This document shows positions 29,153-38,788 of a stretch of DNA of 64,000 bases, piece by piece. The notes under the pieces are model-generated. The model was not told the DNA's origin. It saw only the letters and a list, made by a program, of their open reading frames with translations, and searched no databases. Origin of the DNA: Bradyrhizobium guangzhouense (GTDB lineage Bacteria > Pseudomonadota > Alphaproteobacteria > Rhizobiales > Xanthobacteraceae). The DNA lies in the NCBI RefSeq assembly GCF_004114955.1, contig NZ_CP030054.1, positions 806,001 to 870,000 on the forward strand. The letters are read 5' to 3'. Each line of letters begins with the position of its first letter. Within the stretch, counting starts at the first letter, position 1. The position numbers and the translations under genes were made by a program.

Positions 29153-30853
29153 ATGCGCATCCTGCTTCTCACGCACTCCTTCAACAGCCTGACGCAACGG
29201 CTCCACGTCGAGCTCAGGGAGGGCGGCCACGAGGTCTCGGTCGAGCTGGATATCCACCCCGACGTTACGCGCGAAAGCGTGGCGCTGTATCAGCCAGATC
29301 TGGTGATCGCGCCGTTCCTCAAGCGCGCAATCCCCGAAGATGTCTGGCGTAGCGTGCGCTGCCTGATCGTCCATCCCGGTCCGCCCGGCGACCGCGGTCC
29401 GGCGGCGCTCGACTGGGCGATTCTGGAAGGTGTTTCCAATTGGGGCGTGACTGTGCTTCAGGCCGACGGCGGGTTCGACGCTGGTCCGATCTGGGCTTTC
29501 AGAACCTTCCCGATGCGGTGCGCGGCTAAATCCAGCATCTACCGCAACGAGGTCACGACGTGCGCGGTCGCGGCGGTGCTCGAAGCCATTGCAGCAATCG
29601 AAGCCGGACAGCCGACACCGTCGCCGATGCCTGCCGATGATCCCCGCATTCGGGTGCGCGGGCCCTGCCGGCAGGCCGACCGGATGATCGATTGGCAGCA
29701 CGACACGAGCGAGACCGTCCTGCGCAAGATCCACAGTGCAGACGGAATGCCGGGCTTGGTCGACAGCTTGTTCTTCAAAGATGTCAGGCTGTTCGACGCC
29801 CACGAGGCGCGCGGCATCTCCGGTGTGCCCGGAACCATTGTGGCGCATTGCGATGGAGCCTTGGCCCGGGCCACGGTCGATGGTGCCGTCTGGATCGGCC
29901 ATGTGCGGCAGCTTGTACCGAAAAGCCTGAAACGATCCGCAGCAAAGGTCTTTGCGGAGCAGGCGATGCGCCTGCCGTACCGACCCGATTGCGGCTATGC
30001 GCCCATACGATATCGCGAGCAGGGCGAGGTCGGCGAGTTGCAGTTTTCCTTTTACAATGGCGCCATGGCGACCTCTGACTGCGAAGCGTTGTTGAACGCC
30101 TACCGAGCTGCGCTGGCCCGCCCAACCAAGGTGCTTCTCCTGACCGGTGGACGTGATTACTGGTCCAACGGCATTCACCTCGCCGAGATCGAGGCGGCTG
30201 ACAGCGCTGCGGACGAGTCTTGGCGCAACATCAATGCGATCGACGATCTTGCGCACACTGTCATCGAGACCACCGATCGGCTCGTCGTTTCCGTCATTCG
30301 CGGCAACGCCGGGGCGGGAGGGGTATTTTTAAGTCTCGCTGCCGACGAGGTCTGGGCGAGCGATCAGGTCGTCCTGAATCCACATTATAAGGACATAGGC
30401 AATCTCTTCGGCTCGGAATACTGGACTTATCTGCTGCCGCGCCGCGCGGGTGCAGCGAACGCCACCCGGATCACGCAATGCCGCCTGCCGATGGGCGTGG
30501 CAGAGGCGGGGCGCCTTGGCATCATCGATCGTGCTCTGTCGGGCGGGGAGCTGGCGGAGGGCCGCCTCATGAGCCTTGCCGCGAGCATGGCGGCGGATGA
30601 ACGCTTTGCGACGCGTCTTGCTGACAAGCAGCGACGTCGCGCAGCGGACGAAGCCCACAAGCCCTTGCAGGCCTATCGCGACGAGGAGCTGCGGCGGATG
30701 CGGCTTAATTTCTACGGATTCGATCCGAGTTACCACGTCGCCCGCTACAACTTCATTCACAAGGTGCCGAAGTCGCGCACGCCACTCACAATCGCACCCC
30801 ATAGGTCGCCTCGCGCGCTCGACAAATCTACCCGCATGGCGGTGCGCATATGA
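29153..30853 (+). CDS. hypX: HypX (HoxX), CO-ligand biosynthesis enzyme
   Basis: 566-residue two-domain cytoplasmic enzyme that makes CO for the NiFe site from formyl-tetrahydrofolate through formyl-CoA in aerobic hydrogenase producers. The N-terminal formyl-transferase-like domain (about 1-250) has VHPGPPGDRGPAALDWAI, GVTVLQADGGFDAGPIW and the folate/hydrolase-type tail. The C-terminal crotonase-like domain (about 270-560) has LLLTGGRDYWSNGIHL and IRGNAGAGGVFLSLAADEVWA. It lies 8 bases after hypE, and its stop overlaps hoxA (ATGA). Confidence 0.95.
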   Translation: MRILLLTHSFNSLTQRLHVELREGGHEVSVELDIHPDVTRESVALYQPDLVIAPFLKRAIPEDVWRSVRCLIVHPGPPGDRGPAALDWAILEGVSNWGVTVLQADGGFDAGPIWAFRTFPMRCAAKSSIYRNEVTTCAVAAVLEAIAAIEAGQPTPSPMPADDPRIRVRGPCRQADRMIDWQHDTSETVLRKIHSADGMPGLVDSLFFKDVRLFDAHEARGISGVPGTIVAHCDGALARATVDGAVWIGHVRQLVPKSLKRSAAKVFAEQAMRLPYRPDCGYAPIRYREQGEVGELQFSFYNGAMATSDCEALLNAYRAALARPTKVLLLTGGRDYWSNGIHLAEIEAADSAADESWRNINAIDDLAHTVIETTDRLVVSVIRGNAGAGGVFLSLAADEVWASDQVVLNPHYKDIGNLFGSEYWTYLLPRRAGAANATRITQCRLPMGVAEAGRLGIIDRALSGGELAEGRLMSLAASMAADERFATRLADKQRRRAADEAHKPLQAYRDEELRRMRLNFYGFDPSYHVARYNFIHKVPKSRTPLTIAPHRSPRALDKSTRMAVRI

Positions 30854-32304
30854 GCTTCCAGGGTACTATTTTGGTAGTCGACGACGAGGTCAGGTCACAG
30901 GAGGCGCTACGCCGCGTCCTCAACGAGGATTTTGAGGTACTCTGCGCCGGCAGCGCAGCAGACGCTGAAAAGCTGCTCGAAGGGGAGATCGTCCACGCCA
31001 TCATCTGCGATCAGCGCATGCCGCACGAATCCGGCGTCAGTTTCCTCAAGCGGGTGCGCGAGCTCTGGCCCGATCCGGTTCGCATGATCATCTCCGGCTA
31101 TTCGGAATCGGACGACATCATCGCAGGGCTCAATGAGGCGGGCATCTATCAATACATCACGAAGCCCTGGCAGCCGGACCGGCTGATCGACATTGTCAAG
31201 GAGGCGGTCCAGCTCTATCGGCTTCAGAAGGAGACAGAGACCGCAGGGGTCGACGTCAAAGCAACGCCCGAGCACATCAAGAGGGTCGTTTCGGTCAAGC
31301 GCGGCGCAGCTAAGCATCTCTATGACTTCAACCGAATTGTGCACGCCCCGGACAGCCCGATGCATGCGGTCATTGAACTCGGCCGGCGGGCGGCCGAATA
31401 CGACATCTCCGTGCTGATCACGGGCGAATCCGGAACCGGCAAAGAGCTGCTGGCACGCGCGATCCACTACGGCTCAGCCCGAGCCGGTAAGGCTTTCGTC
31501 GTTGAGAACTGTGGGGCGCTGCCTGACGAGCTCCTCGAAAGCGAGTTGTTCGGGTGTAAGAAGGGCGCTTTCACAGGCGCCTACCAGGATCGCATCGGTC
31601 TGTTCGAAGTTGCCGATGGCGGTACCATCTTCCTTGATGAAATCGGAGAGACCTCGCCGGCGTTTCAGGTGAAGCTGCTCCGCGTGCTGCAGGAGAGCGA
31701 GATCCGTCCGCTGGGCGCGCAACGTGTAAGGAAAGTCGACGTCCGTGTGGTGGCAGCCACCAATCGGGATCTTGAGGCCGAGGTGGAGGCGGGCCGCTTC
31801 CGCCGTGATCTCTATTACCGGCTGGCGGCGTTCCCGGTTCACATGCCGGCGCTTTGGGAGCGGCCGATGGATATACCCTTGATCGCAGAAGGAGTACTGT
31901 CTCAAGTCAAGACTTCCTTCAACCGGCCAGGTCTGCGCTTTGCCTCCGCTGCTCTTGAGGGCTTCGTCAAATACCTTTGGCCAGGGAACGTGCGCGAACT
32001 GCAGAACGAGATCCAGCGTATGGCCGTGCTGGCTGACTCGGACGAATTGCAGGCTCCCACGCTGCTCGGCCGGCGCAACGGCAGGCGGACCGCCACGGGG
32101 GTCATACAGAACCTGAACGGCGCAGCGAGCCTGAAGGACAGGGTGGAGGATCTGGAGAAGTCGGTTATCATCAACTCCCTGGAGAAGTATGAGGGCAATA
32201 TCAGCCGGGTTGCCAGCGAGCTCGGCCTGTCCCGGGTAGGCCTGCGGAACAAGCTGTCCAGGTATGATTTGAGAAAAAATGGCAAAGGCGACGCATTCTC
32301 CTGA
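30850..32304 (+). CDS. hoxA: NtrC-type transcriptional activator HoxA
   Basis: 484-residue sigma-54 activator for hup genes. Receiver domain (1-120): acidic pocket D11 D12, phospho-acceptor D54 in IICDQRMP, and KPWQPDRL. AAA+ domain: Walker A GESGTGKE, the sigma-54-contacting loop GAFTGA, Walker B GGTIFLDEIGE and the arginine finger region. C-terminal Fis-type helix-turn-helix: LEKYEGNISRVASELGLSRVGL. It should act at the -24/-12 promoters at 15232 and 20069. Overlaps hypX and hupT. In related systems unphosphorylated HoxA is the active form. Confidence 0.96.
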   Translation: MSFQGTILVVDDEVRSQEALRRVLNEDFEVLCAGSAADAEKLLEGEIVHAIICDQRMPHESGVSFLKRVRELWPDPVRMIISGYSESDDIIAGLNEAGIYQYITKPWQPDRLIDIVKEAVQLYRLQKETETAGVDVKATPEHIKRVVSVKRGAAKHLYDFNRIVHAPDSPMHAVIELGRRAAEYDISVLITGESGTGKELLARAIHYGSARAGKAFVVENCGALPDELLESELFGCKKGAFTGAYQDRIGLFEVADGGTIFLDEIGETSPAFQVKLLRVLQESEIRPLGAQRVRKVDVRVVAATNRDLEAEVEAGRFRRDLYYRLAAFPVHMPALWERPMDIPLIAEGVLSQVKTSFNRPGLRFASAALEGFVKYLWPGNVRELQNEIQRMAVLADSDELQAPTLLGRRNGRRTATGVIQNLNGAASLKDRVEDLEKSVIINSLEKYEGNISRVASELGLSRVGLRNKLSRYDLRKNGKGDAFS

Positions 32305-33640
32305 CGGATCCGACTCGCTGCTCAAGTTGATCAGCGATCGCGGTGCTATCGAGTTCGACCACGAGCGTGAGGGCGCTTGGATCGAAGTCATCCGCAAGAT
32401 GGATGAGGTTTATTCCGACCTATTGCGTTATGAGGTCGATCTGGAACACAAGAATGCCGAGCTCGAGGAAGCTCAAGCATTTGTCACCAACGTCATCGAA
32501 TCTGTCTCTGATATCCTCATCGTTTGCGACGCGAAAGGCCAGATCCAGCAAGTCAATTCCGCTTTACAGCGCACGCTTGACCGCGCCAATGACGAAATCG
32601 TCGGCTGGAGGATGGCAGACATCATTGACGCTGCCGATGGCGCCAAGCTCATGTCGCTCCTCAAGCCTCGGAGCCCGTCCGAGGTTGTGGATGGCGAACT
32701 CCGTTTCTTGACCGAAGGCGGCAGCTCAGACCTGTTCGCAATCAACAGCTCGCCCCGACACGACCATCGGGGCCGCTTCATTGGCGTGGTTCTGACTGGA
32801 AGGCCTATCGGCGAGCTTCGCCGAGCCTATGAAGCATTGCACACGGCTCATCAGGAGCTACAGCGAGTGCAGCGTCAATTGGTAGAACAGGAGAAAATGG
32901 CAAGTCTCGGCCGACTGGTGGCCGGTGTCGCTCACGAACTTAATAATCCCATCAGCTTCGTCTATGGAAACGTGCACACCTTGATGCGCTATCGCACGGC
33001 GCTGACATCCTACCTTGATGCCGTCCACGGCACATCGATAAGCTCCGAAGCTGCAGCCTTGAAGAAAAGCCTCCGCATTGACGCCATTCTAGAGGATCTC
33101 GGCCCGCTCCTGGACGGGACAATGGAAGGCGCCGTGCGCATTAGCGAAATTGTAAAAAACTTACGCCGGCTTTCCCTCAGCAAGCTCGGGGAGTTTGATC
33201 GCGTCAACATCGAGCCTCTGATCAACACCGCCGTGCTCTGGGCAGTCCGCACGAAGCAGGTTCGCCTCGACATTCACATGGACATCGAGGCGGATCTTTG
33301 GACTTGCGGGAATGAAGGGCAGCTCCACCAGGTTATCGTAAATCTCGTCGAAAACGCAATTGACGCGACGCGCGGCACTCAGGAGCCACGGCTAAAGATA
33401 TCGGCTCGCCGCAATCAGAACGAGATCCTGATTCGTTTGTCCGATAACGGGCCCGGGATCGAACAGCACAACATAGGTCGCATATTTGAGCCGTTCTTTA
33501 CGACCAAGCGCGTTGGAGAGGGCACCGGGCTCGGCCTTTGGATCAGCTACGGAATCGTGCGCGAACATGGTGCCGAACTGACTGTTGTCAACGCACCAGA
33601 GGGAGGGGCAATATTCTCCTTCGCTCTCCCGGCGGCGTAG
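32279..33640 (+). CDS. hupT: Hydrogenase-sensing histidine kinase HupT (HoxJ)
   Basis: 453-residue soluble kinase partner of HupUV and HoxA. A PAS domain lies at about residues 70-180 (VIESVSDILIVCDAKGQIQQVN), then a short coiled coil (YEALHTAHQELQRVQRQLVEQ). The phospho-acceptor is H219 in GVAHELNNPISFV. The ATPase boxes are N (QVIVNLVENAIDA), G1 (LSDNGPGI), F (IFEPFFTTK) and G2 (GTGLGLWIS). No membrane segment is present, fitting a complex with cytoplasmic HupUV. It starts 26 bases inside the hoxA end and is the last intact hup gene. Confidence 0.95.
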   Translation: MAKATHSPDGSDSLLKLISDRGAIEFDHEREGAWIEVIRKMDEVYSDLLRYEVDLEHKNAELEEAQAFVTNVIESVSDILIVCDAKGQIQQVNSALQRTLDRANDEIVGWRMADIIDAADGAKLMSLLKPRSPSEVVDGELRFLTEGGSSDLFAINSSPRHDHRGRFIGVVLTGRPIGELRRAYEALHTAHQELQRVQRQLVEQEKMASLGRLVAGVAHELNNPISFVYGNVHTLMRYRTALTSYLDAVHGTSISSEAAALKKSLRIDAILEDLGPLLDGTMEGAVRISEIVKNLRRLSLSKLGEFDRVNIEPLINTAVLWAVRTKQVRLDIHMDIEADLWTCGNEGQLHQVIVNLVENAIDATRGTQEPRLKISARRNQNEILIRLSDNGPGIEQHNIGRIFEPFFTTKRVGEGTGLGLWISYGIVREHGAELTVVNAPEGGAIFSFALPAA

Positions 33641-33694
33641 AGTTAGTCAGGGCTGCGACGGTTCGGCGCCGCTTCCGCCCTCAGGGCTTCTAAT

Positions 33695-34256
33695 TTACTC
33701 GCTAGCGCGAGGTTCGGCCGCTGGCCAGGCTGTCGGCCAAGCCGGATGCGGAGGCTGTCGGCGCGAGATTAACGATCTCGACGTCCTGGAGCGCTAGCGC
33801 GTACGACCACATTCGACGTTCTCGTCAACAAGGCCGGTCAGTCGCAGCGTAGCAACATCCTAGACCTTGCGTCTGACGAAATCCACGCGCTGCTCGACGT
33901 CAATCTGCGCGCGGCACTGCACGTGAAACGGCTGATCGTGACAAGAATGCCGATGCGCGCCGCTACGTGGTTGACGTCTGGTCGGTCGCTGGCCACTACG
34001 CCTTTCCAGAACGCCCTGGCTTTCTTCATCCCTAGCCATCATGCCACCAAGGCCAGCGTATTGCGCGTTCGCGGGCTGAGCCCCGTTCTTTACTGATCTC
34101 GCGCTCGCGTCACCGAGATCTCGCCCGGTCGTGTGGCGACAAGCATCTTTAAGTGCGTTCGATACACTTCAACTCCGAGGACATCGCCCATGCCGTTGCC
34201 ATCGCGCAGGTGTCACGGAAAGAGCACCTCCCTTTCCCGCTCCGGAGCTCTAATAA
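33695..34256 (+). pseudogene. Decayed short-chain dehydrogenase/reductase
   Basis: Pieces of an SDR appear in order but in different plus-strand frames. LARLSAKPDAEAVGARLTIS lies near 33720-33775. FDVLVNKAGQSQ with LLDVNLRAALHVKRLIV lies near 33812-33945; this is the NNAG motif region, here NKAG. SVAGHYAFP lies near 33975, SHHATKASVL near 34036 (the YxxxK region with Y replaced) and FNSEDIAHAVAIA near 34168. At least three frameshifts and a stop codon break it. It marks the border between the GC-rich hup locus and the AT-richer catabolic cluster. Confidence 0.65.
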
Positions 34257-34667
34257 TGGAGACCGCCATCGAGACTGCCGCTCAGCGGTTCGCGAGGCCC
34301 CGCAACGCACAATCAATGGATGGCGCGTTTTGTCCTAGCATGGGCCATTTTTTGTGCTGAGGGTCGGCCTATGCCTTGGATGCATACTGACCTTGATAGA
34401 ATGAATTTGATCCAAAATAGCCCGCCCCTTAGCGTTGCTAATTAGCACCGTCGAGCTGTGGCGGCAGGAAAGCAACACTTTACGAGTTGCGAAACTGCCG
34501 CCCAGCTTCCCGTGTCGAGCCCAAGCACGCTTCGCGGTTTGCCGTGCTGGCCAATGGAAGACGTCGGTGCCGCGTCATTGAGGTCTAATTTCCTACCCTC
34601 AACAGCACGCGGCCGAGTGAAACACGTGCCCCTGAAGGCAAGGGCTACCAATAGGGAGGAGAAATAG
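34257..34667. other. AT-richer non-coding stretch upstream of the amino-acid ABC operon
   Basis: About 410 bases with no supported gene. Two short open frames here (34133-34360 and 34458-34667) show no recognisable sequence. It must contain the promoter of the ABC operon; GGAGGAG lies 6 bases before the ATG at 34668. Confidence 0.4.
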
Positions 34668-35543
34668 ATGGGACCGTGGCGAGTAAACGGGTTCACCAGT
34701 CAAATCGCGAAAGTTGTTGCCCTATCAGCAATTGTAGGGCTTTCCATTGCCTCCTGGAGGGTAGTGAGTGCAGCAGAGATCCAGGTGCCCGACGCAGTCA
34801 AAACGGCGGGAGTCCTGCGCATGGGTCTCAGCAATGCATTGCCACCGCTGCAGTTCAAGGATCCGGAGACGGGCGAATTCAGAGGGATGAATGTAGATAT
34901 TGGCCGGGAAATCGCAGCACGTTTGGGCGTCAAGGCCGAATTCAATGAAATGCTATTTGCGCAGTACATCCCGTCACTGCAGACCGGTCGGATCGATATC
35001 ATCATGGGTGGACTTAGCGACCTCCCTGAACGTCATTCCATTATGGAGATGGTCGATTACTTCAGGGATTTCTATCAGGTCTACGCACTTTCCAATTCTC
35101 AGCTAAAGGAGTTGTCCGATCTTTGCGGTAAGCGGGCCGGCGCCATTCGGTCCACTGTTTGGTACAAAGTGATGCTTGCAAAGAGCGAGTCGGACTGCGT
35201 TCAGAAGGGAATGCCGGCTGTGAAGTTGATTGGCACCGAATCAACGCCAGATACGCGGCTGCAGCTAACGCAAGGCCGAATTGATGCAGCACTGCAGGGC
35301 TTCGTCGAGGTTCCTTACATGATTGCGGAGTCCAAAGGCCTTTACAAGACGATCGGCGAGCCCTTCGCGCCAGAATTCAAGGCAATTGGTGTGCGTAAGG
35401 GCGATGTCGCGCTGCGTGACGCGATCGCCGACGCTCTGGATGCGATGATTAAGGACGGCACTTATGCAAAGATCCTGGCTAGATATCAGTTGAGCAAACT
35501 CGCTATTTCGGAAGTATATCTAAATTCGGAACCGCGAAAATGA
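34668..35543 (+). CDS. Polar amino-acid-type ABC transporter substrate-binding protein
   Basis: Periplasmic binding protein of 291 aa (SBP_bac_3 family). A signal peptide is seen (KVVALSAIVGLSIASWRVVSAAE, cleavage near residue 36). The mature domain has VLRMGLSNALPPLQFKDPETG, FRGMNVDIGREIAARLGVKAEF and DIIMGGLSDLPERHSIMEMVDYF, typical of amino-acid or opine receptors. GGAGGAG lies before the ATG. The stop overlaps the permease start (ATGA). First gene of the catabolic cluster; the ligand is probably the pathway's starting compound. Confidence 0.93.
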   Translation: MGPWRVNGFTSQIAKVVALSAIVGLSIASWRVVSAAEIQVPDAVKTAGVLRMGLSNALPPLQFKDPETGEFRGMNVDIGREIAARLGVKAEFNEMLFAQYIPSLQTGRIDIIMGGLSDLPERHSIMEMVDYFRDFYQVYALSNSQLKELSDLCGKRAGAIRSTVWYKVMLAKSESDCVQKGMPAVKLIGTESTPDTRLQLTQGRIDAALQGFVEVPYMIAESKGLYKTIGEPFAPEFKAIGVRKGDVALRDAIADALDAMIKDGTYAKILARYQLSKLAISEVYLNSEPRK

Positions 35544-36430
35544 GCGCGGTGTCAAACAAGCCTGTACGATCGAGCAGCGGTTCCTCCACTCTCTTTTCAC
35601 GGCCCGATCTGTCGTTGGTCGAGATCGTGCCGCCGCGTTACGTCGGCCGCTGGATAATGGGCGTACTAGTTCTTGGTCTGTTGGTCCTTATTGTAAGGGC
35701 CTTCGCTAACGCGCAGATCGAATGGAACGTTGTTGCCAAATACTTAGCGGCGCCTACAATTCTCGCGGGCTTCTGGCATACGATGATCTTGTCCGTGCTG
35801 GCGATGATTGTCGGTGTCGCGCTCGGCTTGGCTATCTCGATTATGCGAATGTCGGATAATCCGCTCCTAGTCATCGTCGCATTTGGCTACCAATGGTTCT
35901 TTCGCGGGACGCCGGTAATCCTCCAGCTTCTGATTTGGTATAATCTAGCCTTAATCATCCCAGTCATCGGCATTCCCGGTCTGTGGACGGCCCCGACTGT
36001 CGATGTCATCACGCCCTTTTGGGCCGCGCTGCTTGGCCTTGGCATCAATCAGGGTGCCTATACCTCGGAGGTCATTCGCGCCGGAATCCTCTCGGTTGAT
36101 GCGGGCCAGCACGAAGCGGCACAGTCGATTGGCATGACCCGTCTACACGCGCTCTGGAGAATCGTCCTACCTCAAGCAATGCGCGTGATAGTTCCGCCGA
36201 TTGGTAACGAGTTTATTGGAATGGTAAAAATGACGTCACTCGCCAGCGTGATCCAGTACACCGATTTACTTTACAGCGCACAGAACGTGTACTTCGTCAA
36301 TCAGCGCGTGATTGAGCTACTGATCGTAGCAGGCGCTTGGTATCTCCTCGCTGTCTCCATTCTCACGCCGCTTCAGTTGCTGCTCGAATGGCGGTTCGCG
36401 CGGGGAACATCTGTCGTGAGGGTCCGATGA
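35540..36430 (+). CDS. Amino-acid ABC transporter permease (HisMQ family)
   Basis: Inner-membrane permease of 296 aa with five to six hydrophobic segments ([39 protein letters not shown] and others). The conserved EAA loop is [28 protein letters not shown], and the [12 protein letters not shown] segment is typical of the HisMQ family. One permease gene serves as a homodimer. It overlaps both the binding-protein gene and the ATPase gene by four bases. Confidence 0.94.
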   Translation: MSAVSNKPVRSSSGSSTLFSRPDLSLVEIVPPRYVGRWIMGVLVLGLLVLIVRAFANAQIEWNVVAKYLAAPTILAGFWHTMILSVLAMIVGVALGLAISIMRMSDNPLLVIVAFGYQWFFRGTPVILQLLIWYNLALIIPVIGIPGLWTAPTVDVITPFWAALLGLGINQGAYTSEVIRAGILSVDAGQHEAAQSIGMTRLHALWRIVLPQAMRVIVPPIGNEFIGMVKMTSLASVIQYTDLLYSAQNVYFVNQRVIELLIVAGAWYLLAVSILTPLQLLLEWRFARGTSVVRVR

Positions 36431-37194
36431 CCAAGCCTTTGCTCTCAATGAGAAGAGTTAAGAAGCGGTATGGAAATCTACAAGTTCTGGACGGCGTCTC
36501 CCTCGACGTCATGCCCAATGAAGTAGTGTGTTTGATCGGCTCATCAGGCTCAGGCAAAACGACGCTCTTGAGATGTATTAATCAACTGGTTTCCGTCGAC
36601 TCAGGACATATCTGGATAGACGACGAAATCGTGGGCTATCGCCAAGTGGGGTCGCAATTGCGGCCACTAGGCGGTGCGGAACTCGCCCGCCAGCGGACGA
36701 AGACCGCGATGGTGTTTCAACGATTTAATCTCTTTCCCCATATGACTGCTCTTGACAATGTCATTGAGGGACCCGTGCGTGTCTTAAAGCGCAATAAGGC
36801 TGACGTCGTTTGTGAGGCGGAAGCCCTCCTAGCACGCGTAGGCTTATCCGAGAAGCGTAACGCGTACCCTTCCAGCCTGTCTGGCGGCCAGCAACAACGT
36901 GTGGCCATCGCGCGGGCTATGGCTATGCACCCGCGCCTTATGCTCTTCGACGAGCCGACATCTGCACTCGATCCTGAACTCGTTGCCGAAGTCCTCGCGG
37001 CGATGAAGGAATTGGCACGCACCGGCATGACTATGGTGGTCGTTACGCACGAACTTGGATTTGCGAGCGAGGTCGCAGATCGCGTGATCTTTATGGAACA
37101 AGGCCAAATCGCAGAAGAAGGCACTGCCCGAGAGGTTCTTATGCACCCCAAGGGCGCAAGGACCAAAGAGTTCATTTCGGCGGTGCTCGATTAA
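36427..37194 (+). CDS. Amino-acid ABC transporter ATP-binding protein (GlnQ/HisP type)
   Basis: 255-residue ATPase. Walker A is GSSGSGKTT, the Q-loop [17 protein letters not shown], the signature [17 protein letters not shown], Walker [16 protein letters not shown] and the switch VVTHELGFA. The start is the ATG at 36427 overlapping the permease stop; a longer frame upstream is permease sequence. Completes the importer; the LLM monooxygenase gene follows after 45 bases. Confidence 0.95.
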   Translation: MTKPLLSMRRVKKRYGNLQVLDGVSLDVMPNEVVCLIGSSGSGKTTLLRCINQLVSVDSGHIWIDDEIVGYRQVGSQLRPLGGAELARQRTKTAMVFQRFNLFPHMTALDNVIEGPVRVLKRNKADVVCEAEALLARVGLSEKRNAYPSSLSGGQQQRVAIARAMAMHPRLMLFDEPTSALDPELVAEVLAAMKELARTGMTMVVVTHELGFASEVADRVIFMEQGQIAEEGTAREVLMHPKGARTKEFISAVLD

Positions 37195-37239
37195 CACGCA
37201 GCATCTCTACATACGACCAGAGAGGAATTGAGGAACGAA

Positions 37240-38589
37240 ATGGCAAAGGAAATCGCTTTCGCCGCACTCATACATGCAGCCGGTAGCGCAAGTGCCGCGT
37301 GGCGCCATCCAGATACGGATCCAAAGAAGGCGTTGAGTCTTCAGTACTACACAGAGCTCGCAAAGCTATGTGAAGCAGGCCGCTTCGATCTGATGTTTCT
37401 AGCGGACAGTCCGGGCGTTGATGTCGACAATCTCCACGCAATGGCGCAATGGCCACGCGGGCAAAACGTACTTGAGCCCTTGACGCTTCTCTCTGCGCTA
37501 GCTGCGAGCACAGAAGAGCTTGGCCTCGGCGCCACGGTATCTGCGAGCTTCACTGAGCCGTTTAATATCGCCCGGCAATTCGCATCGCTCGATCACCTTT
37601 CGGGAGGGCGAGCAGCGTGGAACGTTGTGACGACTGCAAACCAGTATTCATGCCGCAACTATGGCTATAAGACGATGCCGCCACACGACGAGCGCTATGC
37701 CAGAGCCAGAGAAGCCCTGGAGGTGGTCCGAGCTTACTGGGATACTTGGGACGATGATGCCTTCATCTTCGACAAGGCAAGAGCTATGAACTTCGATCCG
37801 AACCGATTTCACCACGTTCGATACGAAGGGAAACATTTCAAGGTACAAGGCGGACTCAATATTGCACGTGCTCCGCAGGGGCAACCCGTCATTATCCAGG
37901 CGGGCGCGTCCTCGGTGGGTAGGGAATTTGCCGCAGAAACCGCTGAGGTCGTCTTCGGAACGGGCGCAACTCTTGAGGAGGCTGCGTCCCTCTACAAGGA
38001 TATCAAAAGCAGGATGGCGAAGTACCGCCGTGATCCTTCCGAACTTAAGGTACTCGCCGGCTTCCGCGCGATGGTCGGTTCAACCGAAGCAGAAGCGAAG
38101 GAAAAGCTTCGCCTACTAAACAGTGTGATGCCGATTGAAGCCAAGGTCGCGTATGTCAGTACGGACCTTGAAGTCGACCTGTCGAAGCTGCCACTGGACG
38201 AACTCGTTCCCGAACAGATGATCCCGACTTCCTCAAACCTTCATCAGGGTTATTTCAATATACTTGCGGACATGATCCGATCGCGTAAATTCACGCTAAG
38301 GGAGATTGCACAGCGCTACGAACGCGGATTCGAGATTTTCTGTGGCACTCCAAGCCAGATCGCCGACGAGATGGAACGTTGGATCGACAATGAAGCTGGA
38401 GATGGGTTTATGATAACGTTCCCTTACATGCCGACCTGCCTGGAAGATTTTGTGTCGATGGTAGTCCCCGTGCTCCAGGAACGCGGACTTATGCGCAAAA
38501 GCTACCGCGGCAAGACACTTCGCGAAAACCTCGGGTTACGCTATCCCAAAAACGTCAATACGAAACGTCCAGCTACAGGCGTTCCATAA
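37240..38589 (+). CDS. LLM-class FMNH2-dependent monooxygenase (NtaA/SnaA/DszA family), copy 1
   Basis: 449-residue TIM-barrel monooxygenase that uses reduced flavin and O2. Family marks are FDLMFLADSPGVD, LSALAASTEELGLGATVSASFTEPFNIARQFASLDHLSGGR.AWNVVT (several short motifs in order), HDERYARAREALEVVRAYWDTW, HFKVQGGLNIARAPQGQPVIIQAGAS and FCGTPSQIADEMERW. GAGGAA lies 5 bases before the ATG at 37240. It needs a flavin reductase, most likely the one at 47594, now separated by the IS element. Relatives open N-containing or sulfur-containing rings, or cut N-C bonds of aminopolycarboxylates; the substrate here is unknown. Confidence 0.93.
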   Translation: MAKEIAFAALIHAAGSASAAWRHPDTDPKKALSLQYYTELAKLCEAGRFDLMFLADSPGVDVDNLHAMAQWPRGQNVLEPLTLLSALAASTEELGLGATVSASFTEPFNIARQFASLDHLSGGRAAWNVVTTANQYSCRNYGYKTMPPHDERYARAREALEVVRAYWDTWDDDAFIFDKARAMNFDPNRFHHVRYEGKHFKVQGGLNIARAPQGQPVIIQAGASSVGREFAAETAEVVFGTGATLEEAASLYKDIKSRMAKYRRDPSELKVLAGFRAMVGSTEAEAKEKLRLLNSVMPIEAKVAYVSTDLEVDLSKLPLDELVPEQMIPTSSNLHQGYFNILADMIRSRKFTLREIAQRYERGFEIFCGTPSQIADEMERWIDNEAGDGFMITFPYMPTCLEDFVSMVVPVLQERGLMRKSYRGKTLRENLGLRYPKNVNTKRPATGVP

Positions 38590-38640
38590 GAGATCTCGTG
38601 GCGCGCCGCCTTTGTCGAGCCTTTCAATGCGCATACAAAA

Positions 38641-38675
38641 GGGCCGCGGTGCAACAAAGCGCCGCGGCCTTTCTT
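38641..38675 (+). terminator. Rho-independent terminator after the LLM monooxygenase gene
   Basis: A GC stem GGCCGCGG (38642-38649) and CCGCGGCC (38662-38669) with a 12-base loop is followed by a T-rich tail (TTTCTTATT), and an A-run precedes it. It closes the ABC-LLM operon about 50 bases after the stop codon. Confidence 0.85.
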
Positions 38676-38788
38676 ATTGTGGGAGCTGAAGTTCATCCGT
38701 CGAACGACTTGACGCATGGCCGAGAATACCATTTGATTTATTCGAATCGGGCTTATGCATCTAAAATGTAAATTTGTTTGGGCGGCAT

